From NCBI GenBank assembly GCA_030068075.1, contig CM057841.1, positions 44,247,030 through 44,311,029 of the forward strand: a stretch of DNA of 64,000 bases, written 5' to 3'. The translations under genes were made by a program, and so were the position numbers. The stretch comes from Paguma larvata (Eukaryota; Chordata; Mammalia; Carnivora; Viverridae). The notes under the pieces were generated by a model, which worked only from the letters and a program-made list of their open reading frames with translations, was not told where the DNA came from and did no database searches. Below are positions 56,868-64,000 of the stretch, piece by piece (position 1 is the first letter of the stretch; each line of letters opens with the position of its first letter).

Positions 56868-57036
56868 GCATGAATGGGGGAGGGTCAGAGAGAGAGCAGG
56901 AGACACAGAGTCCGAAGCAGGCTCCAGGCTCTGAGCTGTCAGCGCAGAGCCCGACGGGGGCTCGAACTCACAAACCGTGAGATCATGACCTGAGCCGAAG
57001 TCGGACGCTTAACTGACAGAGCCACCCAGGTGCCCC
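56799..57036 (-). mobile_element. Felid SINE, near-consensus, 9-bp TSD
   Basis: One of the best-preserved copies: '(ga)n gacagacagagcatgaatggggg', 'gctgtcagcgcagagcccgacggggg', 'cgaactcacaaaccgtgagatcatgacctgagccgaagtcggacgctt', ending 'gccacccaggtgcccc'. tctaatttt occurs at 56790-56798 and 57037-57045. Confidence 0.96.
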
Positions 57037-57155
57037 TCTAATTTTCTTTAAGAATCTTTTAATTTAAGAATCATCTCACCTACATAATCAAGAGCCCAAT
57101 TGAATAAGTCCAAATATGTTTACCATTTTTAATGAAAGCAAGTCCTAAAGATTTT

Positions 57156-57357
57156 TTAAGGTTTGTTTGTTTGTTTTCAGATAGAGAGAATGCATAAGCA
57201 GGGGAAGGGGCAGAGAAAGAGAGAGAATCTCAAGTCGCTTCTGTGCTGTCAGTGCAGAGCCCCATGAGGGGCCTGAACCCACAAACCATGAGATCATGAC
57301 CTGAGCTGAAACCAAGTCAGATGCTTACCCAATTAAGCCACTCAGGCACAAACCCTA
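57156..57357 (-). mobile_element. Felid SINE with 11-bp TSD
   Basis: 'taaggtttgtttgtttgttttcagatagagag', shortened GA tract, 'catgagatcatgacctgagctgaaac', degenerate head 'aattaagccactcaggcac'. ctaaagatttt at 57145-57155 and 57358-57368. More diverged than its neighbour 120 bases to the left. Confidence 0.93.
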
Positions 57358-57368
57358 CTAAAGATTTT

Positions 57369-58009
57369 CCTAAAGTAGGCTAAAAGAAATGGGTAATTTG
57401 AAAATGGAGTACCAAACTTATAGCTAAGAGTAAAAAAATATATATATATTCTACAAAACTACACCTTTGTTCCAGATTTACCTACTTGTATAACTGTAAC
57501 AACCAAAACTCTGAATTTTGGCAGCATAGTTATGAAAAGAAAGTAATCATAACTGGAGAATTCGGTATTTACCACTAACTCCTTTGTTCAATCAGGGAAT
57601 GTGAACGTTCCCCCAAGCCCACAAAGATTCTCAGATAGGTAATCGAAAGGAAATGGAAGAATTACGAGTCTCTTTTCTGCCCTCAAAAATATGGATTTTA
57701 GAAGGTGTAGCTCTCTGCTCAAAGTTTACAGTGAAAAATGGAAACAACAATAACCAGAAAGAGAAATGAGAGAGAGGTTCAGAAGAGTTAAGGAGATTTA
57801 GAGTTTAAGAGGACTCATGGAGAAAAAGACAGGGCGAGACGGGAAAAAATGAAGAAAAAAAAGGCAAAAACAACAAAAAGAAGGTTTGGTTGGATTTTTG
57901 AAGCTGCTAAGAAAGTCTGCCCAAATACAGATGGTTCCCCCAGTATACGTCTTGCCTGGATCTGAAACTGGCAGACAAAAGCTGAGAATATAGTAATATG
58001 GCAACGCGA
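57369..58009. other. Unique sequence
   Basis: No recognised gene or repeat; a short (TA)n at 57437-57450. Confidence 0.35.
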
Positions 58010-58140
58010 AAGCCGAACCTCACATCTGGCCAGCGGCCCTGACGGCAGCCCTGAATCCACACGCACTCGGAGCAGCACTTCCACGGCCCAATACGCGGGC
58101 CGGCGGCAGACCTGCAGGGAGAGGGGCTCTGAGGCAGCTT
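58010..58140. other. CpG cluster with exon-like minus-strand signals
   Basis: About twelve CpGs within roughly 110 bases (caacgcg, gccgaac, cagcggcc, gacggc, cacgcactcgg, cacggccc, atacgcgggccggcgg), in a window otherwise poor in CpG. On the minus strand a strong acceptor, cccctctccctgcag, precedes 88 bases (58111 down to 58024) that end at a donor-like cagat|gtgagg. This could be a small exon, an orphan CpG island or a conserved enhancer. No known protein is recognised in any frame. Confidence 0.35.
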
Positions 58141-59010
58141 CAAAGAAAATCAGCATCCTTCAGTCTAATTAAAACCTACTTTGATTTCGTTTGTATAAGG
58201 GTGTCAGGTTCGATTAGAGGCCACAAACAATTTGGCTCTGAGAAGAATGGTGGCTTTCTTTCATGAGGAAAAACAGGGGAAGAGCAGTAATTCCTAAATG
58301 TTATCATCGGAGGCTCTGGGGGCAGCATGCCTACCCACGAGGTCATTAATGTCCCTGGGGAGGGGACGAAACGCTCTGTTGTCAGCTGGATGGAAGGATT
58401 TCAGGCTCCTCTGAAATGGACGTGTAGTGTCCTTAGTTAACTGGATACACAAATTCATTAGGCCAGCAAAGACTGGCAAATTTCACCCTGGGTTGGCAGT
58501 TCCATGCCCAGTGGGAGAAAAATGTAACTGTTTTTGCTGGCGGCTCCTGTTTACCGGTGTACACTCCTCTCCACCTAGATCATGTAACACGCCTTCTCCT
58601 TGCAGCAGTTCCAAAATACTTAACGCGAGCTTCCTTATTAGCCGCAAGTGGGTCTGTTGAAGCTTAAGAAAGCCATTTAATAAAAATCAAGCCACCCAAA
58701 TGAACGTGGATTGAAAAAAATTTAGATTGATGGAGCTAGGTTGGTCACTGTAATTATGGAAGGTGTATCATTTCCTAAGCTCTCTTTGCATTAAGTGTAT
58801 GCCGTACATTTATCAGACATAATTAGCACTTTAGGTGACAATGATTTGATTTCTTTCCTTGTAATAAAAGCTCTCTGTGTTGGCATATACATTCAGAATG
58901 GGAAATTGAACACTGTTGCTGTTTATTCCCCTGAGGCAAAATTTAGGACAAACCGGGGAAAATATGAAGAGGCCTTACAGAACAGCCCTTTGTGAATTTT
59001 GCAAACAGAA
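58141..59010. promoter_or_regulatory. Candidate conserved non-coding region
   Basis: Repeat-free sequence next to the CpG cluster with homeobox-like words ('cagtctaattaaaacc', 'ggtcattaatgtccc', 'cacttgtaattatgg'-type 'actgtaattatggaagg', 'cagacataattagcac') and 'ccatttaataaaaatcaagcc'. Texture suggests constraint; this cannot be shown here. Confidence 0.25.
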
Positions 59011-61540
59011 AAAGAAAATAGTTCAATGAGAGCTTTTAAGGATCACAGTCAAACGCGTGCTTTTTGAAAGCAAAGGATATCTATGGAACGTTTCTCTACT
59101 TTCAAAGTCAGCATTTAACTTTCCTTTAGATGTGAACGAACCCACACTAAATTGATTCGTAGGCACAACTGCAAAACTGGACACATTTAAATTACTGTGT
59201 CCGAACAAGAAACGTATTTGTGCTGCCTTCTCTGAGGAGACAGAAGAAGAGAACTGGTCTAAAAATTATTTCAAATACGTACCACTCCTTCTGTTTCCTT
59301 GTCCGCCGCAATTAAGAATCATACTAATCCACTTTTCTGTGGATTAAAGTATTTATATAAATGTTAAGATTTATATATATATATACACACACACATAAGG
59401 AAAAAAGGAGCAACTGAAATTCAAGCTGCTGATCTATTGTACACGGCTCATAAAGGATGCTACGTCCTCTTGAAATCTGTAGCCCCACGGGAAATGCTAC
59501 GAAAACTGAGGCTTTTGCATTTAAAATCTTCTCGAATTTTCTTCCCTCTTCCACCACAAACAAAATGTGACAGTTGAATTAGTTGGTTCCTTTGACTGCA
59601 AAAAATATCAGAAATTCAGTCACAGGTAGTAAGAGTTAAAAGTAAATATTTCTAATGTAAATCCAATATTATTAATTTAATGCAAACCCTTTTACTTAAC
59701 CTGTTTTTTTTTGCTTAATCCTAAGATTTGTTTTATTAAGATGCTAATACAAAGATAGATGCTTTTCTGTCAGAGAGTGACTTGCATGTCATTCTCTCTT
59801 CCAAGGATCCTGAAATTGCATCAAAGGAGTAAAATATGTGAGTGACCTCCAAACTATGCATATCACATCTTTCCCTAAGGATCTTTATTTTCTATTTTCT
59901 TAAACTGATATGGACCTTTTACTGACCTAAATAAGAAGAGCTTTAAAGAAAGTGTCTGGTTTTTATGTGAGTTCCTATTTAAGAAATGTACAAGGAATAA
60001 ACCAGTAACATAACAATGAAAACCTTTGAAAAATTAGCATGGGAAGAATAGGTTGTTTCATAAACATATTTTGCTTATATTATAAAAAATAATGGGAAAA
60101 AACGAAGTAACTGTTGAGAGCGTTACCGAGTTTACTTACTACAGTTCAGAAACATATATATGTGGAATAAGTCCAGTAGTTGTATGCATACGAGTTTCTA
60201 AGCATAGGCTTAAATAACAGGCGTGTGAGGCATTAGTAACAGTGTCAAAAAATAACTTCTCTTAGCAAATTTTTAACTTAACCCAGTGGAGGTTAAGGCC
60301 ACACAAAGAAGTACTATTTATGTATTCTTCCTGATAGTTGTATATTATTTTGTTTTCTCAACGTAATAGAGATTGAGTTTAGAAACTCAAATCTGATTTC
60401 TGTAGGTTTGCACCTGTAGCCTAGGTTTTTTGAGCCTAACCACGCAGCCCCAGAAACGAAAAGAGAATGAATCATGTTACAGGAAGAACCCAGAGTAACC
60501 AGGCAAGGTTGGGCCTGTAGCATGCGCCTGCAGGGGGTGACTGATTCTTGCCCTCTGATTCCACATTCTTTTATGAAACAGTCCTATTAAAGCCCCAAAC
60601 AACAAGATGATATAAGCACCTGTTATAGAAGTAACACTTGATAAAATCAACTAGTTTCCAAACCAGTTTACAATCAGCTATTGTTAGCACTTTTGTCCAA
60701 ATGCAAAGCCTTTTCCCAGATTTCTTTTACTTTTCTTTGTTTTGTTTGTTTGTTTGTTTGTTTGTTTTGCTTTTTACATATAATCTTGTATCAGTAACAT
60801 GACATTTCTTCCCCCTCATGTGAAAATATTAAATAGCCATGACCTGGGATCATAAAGTCTCCTGTTATTTCTCATTAGATGGATTCTTTCACCTTTACAA
60901 CACATATGCACGTATGTACGTAAGACACATATGCAGTGTCGGAAAGCACTTTCGATTTTTCTCTTCTACTCCCCTAGGACGATGTAGGGAACCTCATGTC
61001 AAAAACCCTCACTTTAGAACAATAAATAAATAAACCAGCCACAGCCTTCCTGAGGCTGGCCAACTCTAGCATAAGTAATTCAAGAGGCTGAGAGATGCCA
61101 GATAAATTTGATTACTATAAAAGATGGGAATATGTTTCTTTCCTTTGAGAATTCACAAAAAGGGGTCAAAAACAAAGCAATGCTGAAAGCGAACAATTTC
61201 ATTTCGCCTGCAATTCAAGGCGAAAATTCAAAGGCAATTTTGCAGGAACATTTTATCACAATTTTATAGACCCTCATTTCCTGCACACATCACAATCTTT
61301 AATTTCTGAAAGAGGAAAGCAAGAAAAGGGGAAGCAGGGAGGGGGGAGAGGGTAAGAAGGCTGAGACCAACTGTGAGGGGCTTTTTCTTCTTCTTCTTTA
61401 AGATATAAATGCAGATATTTATAAAGCAGTGAGAGATTTGTAAATCTTTCTTCGAAGCTGAACCTACTGCTGGGATTGTGATTTGCTAAAAGCTGCTCCA
61501 GGCATACTCCAAAACTCAGCACGGTCATCCCTCCCCTTCC
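59011..61540. other. Long unique stretch
   Basis: About 2.5 kb with no recognised gene or transposon. Simple repeats: (TA)n(CA)n at 59371-59396 and (TTTG)n at 60737-60769. Confidence 0.4.
60737..60769 (+). repeat. (TTTG)n microsatellite
   Basis: About seven to eight TTTG units, nearly perfect. Confidence 0.88.
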
Positions 61541-61589
61541 AAAAATAAATAAATAAATAAATAAATAAAATAAAATAAAATAAAATAAA
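61541..61589 (+). repeat. (AAAT)n(AAAAT)n microsatellite
   Basis: AAAT units change into AAAAT units. This often grows from a retroposon tail, but no SINE body precedes it. Confidence 0.88.
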
Positions 61590-63361
61590 GAAGCGTGGGC
61601 GGTGGGGGGAAGAGAGAGAGAATAAAAACCCCACCGCTCTGATTAGTAGCGTCTCTACAGGCAAAAAGAGTTTTAAAAACTGGTTTTGTTTTACACCTTC
61701 TCTTTGAATCACATATTTTCCTCTTTCCAAATACACAAGAAGAAAATTTAAAACTCAATACTCCGCTTCCCATCCTGTTGTCTAATTGACGCTCCTTGAT
61801 GCCGTCTGAAAATGGCAGGTCATTTCTCAAAGACAAGCTGGTCAGTGGTCCTCTGGAAGGTCACAGTTCAAGGACAAATAGGACAGGCACCAATGCAGAG
61901 GGTACCTTGAATACTGCCACCCCCCCACCCGCAGGCGATGTCTGGTATAATAAATGGTGTGGTAAGGTGGAGGCACATTTCTTGGAACTGGTTTCTAGTT
62001 CCAATCTTGCCAATAACTTCATGTGCAAGCTCAGAGGAAAGCCACAAACTCTCTGATTTCCTAGAAGGGATGACAAATACAAGTCCTACTGGTTTCCTGG
62101 GGGTATAAGGATAACAGAAAACAAGGGGAAAGCACTTGGCTCATTTTGAAGACACACTCATCCCCCAAGATCCAGAAAGTGTCAAAGACAGAGGAGGTGG
62201 TTAGTTAATACTTGTTAATAAAACAATGAATGTGGTAAGCAAAACCGAGAAAACCAGAGTAAAACTGTAATAGTGGATACTAAAGTGAAATCGATGATGT
62301 CTAGTGCTGTGAACCTACTGTCTCTAAGAGGTCGCTGGACTGGCTTCAGGATGTAGTAGACGATTCTTTCCTGATGCTCTTTCTTACACAGTTATCATCT
62401 GGACTCAAAAGGCTGCAGAGTCTAGTAGGACTGCAGGGAATGTGGTGGTTTTAAAATGTGGCAGAGTTACATTTTTCTCTAAATAGACACATGGCTTTCA
62501 GGAGACTGCGATATAAAATAATTTTACACGGGGAAAGGGAAGCAGTTTAAAAAAAGAAAAAGAAAAAGAAAAAAATAGGAGAAAAAAGAAATCCTTTTGC
62601 AAGTCACTGTTTCCCAAACCGAAGCAGGTACCGCTGTCAGTAGGAGGGAATGTAACTTTGCCAAGTGTTGTTGACCTTCTGCATGTCCGGCATCCTTGAT
62701 CTCTGGAGGAAATTCTCAGGATGCTCTGGCACTGTTTGGTGTTGACCTAACTTTCCATTAAGAACAAAGAGCCACAGTAAATGGAGGAATGCGGCTTTGA
62801 TAACTCCATCAACATCAGATACAAAAATCCAGGAGCGTTTAATCTTAAAGTTAAAGGTTCTACATACAGCACTATATATGGTGTGTATGTTCTATGTAAT
62901 GGCCACATATATACTTCCTCACCAGATCAACACTAAATTTGAAAACCCATATAATTTGCCATCTTGGCCTTTCCATCCTAAGGAGCAATCACATGTACAT
63001 GTCTAGAGACTAACCACTAACTACCTACTCAGTGCTACTCACACATAAACTGTGATGAGACATGGCACAACCACACCAAACATTCATTTGAAGGAGCTGC
63101 CACCTAGCTACATTCTAGCCCAAAGAAATAGGCAAAGACACAAACCACGTACCAAAGAGGAAAACTTCAACCAAGTGTTCAGATCCACACACACCAAAAC
63201 TAATTGTAATAGCAACCTCCTTACCAAAAATTTTTTGCACAAAGATGATAATTAGTTCAACTATGTCCACCAGTAATCTATTTCATTTAAAATCTAGAAG
63301 GGTATAAACATGCAATCAGATGTAGTCAGCACAATCAGGGACCTTGGGGACGACAGGTGCC
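61590..63361. other. Long unique stretch
   Basis: About 1.8 kb. (AAAAAG)n lies at 62549-62576. Plus-strand frames at 62797-63006 and 63052-63255 are uninterrupted for 67-69 codons but carry no domain and no exon signals I would trust. Confidence 0.35.
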
Positions 63362-63480
63362 CTACATTTGTTCAGTTGTTCAACGAATATTTCACTAGTG
63401 CCTCCTGTTTGCTGCGGATATCCCAGTAAGTAACAGAAGTCTGGTCCTGCTGAGCTTAGAGTTTAATATAGGAGATGAGT
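63362..63480 (-). mobile_element. L2 LINE 3' end, minus strand
   Basis: 'tgttcagttgttcaacgaatatttcactagtgcctcctgtttgctgcggatatcccagtaagtaacagaagtctggtcctgctgagcttagag' is the reverse complement of a diverged L2 terminus. Confidence 0.6.
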
Positions 63481-63559
63481 TAATAAATAATAAATATGGT
63501 ATGACAAATGTAATGCAAGGGGACATAATGGATGCTTGGAAACCACCAAGGAGATGATT

Positions 63560-63655
63560 TCTCACATCATCTTGTAATCCCTCACTTTCGAGAAAAGAAG
63601 CTGAGACCCAGAAAAAGGACGGTCAGTTGCCCAACGTGATACAGAGACTGTTCCA
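63560..63655 (-). mobile_element. MIR fragment, minus strand
   Basis: 'cttgtaatccctcactttcgagaaaagaagctgagacccagaaaaaggacggtcagttgcccaacgtgatacagag' matches reversed MIR core 'ccattttacagatgaggaaactgaggcccagagaggttaagtgacttgcccaaggtcacacag'. Confidence 0.65.
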
Positions 63656-64000
63656 GCAAAGTGAAGGACATGAAAGTGTCAACACGACCCAGAAAAATGG
63701 GTAAACTTCAGAGTACCTGTTTTACTAAGAGGAGCCACTTCAAATTCATTTTAAAAGCAAATGAGACACAATGCAATTTTTTTAAACAACCCATAAATTA
63801 ATGGATGGTTTGGCATCATTGAGAAACAAAAGATTTTCTATTGTGGCACATGATAAGTTTTGTGGTGTTTCCACAATAAACTAAGTATCCTGCACGACAG
63901 TTTGGAAGACAGAAGACTAGAGAGTTTACTCGTATAGGGAAAAGTGGATGTGAAGATTTGTTTAAAGGATTCGATCTTCTGAGGCCCGTAGATCTGTTAC
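63656..64000. other. Unique sequence at right edge
   Basis: No gene or recognised repeat; runs off the window. Confidence 0.35.

Noticed and set aside
2009..57357. tRNA-like heads (ctcagttggttaagcg... ttcgagcc) in many places
   Set aside because: They are the tRNA-Lys-derived 5' parts of carnivore SINEs, with diverged boxes and SINE bodies attached, not tRNA genes.
2009..57357. Regularly recurring 200-bp repeats, considered as a CRISPR array or satellite
   Set aside because: Copies are on both strands, irregularly spaced by kilobases and flanked by individual target duplications: dispersed SINEs.

Overview
This window looks like nuclear DNA of a cat-family carnivore (Felidae, or at least Feliformia). 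The evidence is about seventeen near full-length copies of the tRNA-Lys-derived carnivore SINE in its feliform version: head like GGGGCGCCTGGGTGGCTCAG, then a conserved body, a CT-rich tract and an A-rich tail. Several have perfect target-site duplications. The long L1 at 49.1-54.2 kb also has a carnivore-type 5' UTR. I found no protein-coding gene, rRNA, tRNA gene, CRISPR array or bacterial-type operon. The longer open frames are chance ORFs, SINE GA/CT tracts or fossil retrotransposon pieces. The window is best read as intergenic or deep-intronic mammalian DNA. All repeat family calls come from remembered family patterns, not from a database search.

Layout. 0.2-3.0 kb is a patchwork of ancient L2 (CR1-clade) LINE pieces, including a reverse-transcriptase remnant, followed by an MLT1-like LTR; both are interrupted by felid SINEs. 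3.0-9.5 kb is mostly unique sequence with three SINEs, an L1M 3' UTR and a hAT-Charlie-type DNA transposon. 9.5-29.9 kb is a repeat-poor core with one felid SINE, a few L2/MIR/L1M scraps and an 18/22-bp purine minisatellite. Within it are three blocks (about 13.5-13.9, 18.05-18.45 and 23.9-24.3 kb) whose texture suggests conserved regulatory DNA, although conservation cannot be shown here. 30-44 kb is dominated by decayed L1M and L2 plus one long HAL1 element (36.5-38.7 kb).

46.2-54.8 kb is a nested stack. An old L1M is split by two SINEs, an unclassified insert, a 5.1-kb L1 that itself carries a SINE and a CA microsatellite and has lost the 3' half of ORF2, and a hAT fossil. 55.3-57.4 kb holds four more SINEs, one with a roughly 210-bp GGGA expansion. 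From 57.4 kb to the end the DNA is again mostly unique, with a small CpG cluster at 58.0-58.14 kb.

No genes work together here. The structure is a transposon archive around a repeat-depleted interval that may carry distal regulatory elements. Nothing in it amounts to a new biological system. The best leads are the repeat-poor core, the CpG cluster with an exon-like segment, a 36-nt candidate microexon, and the two large purine tandem arrays.
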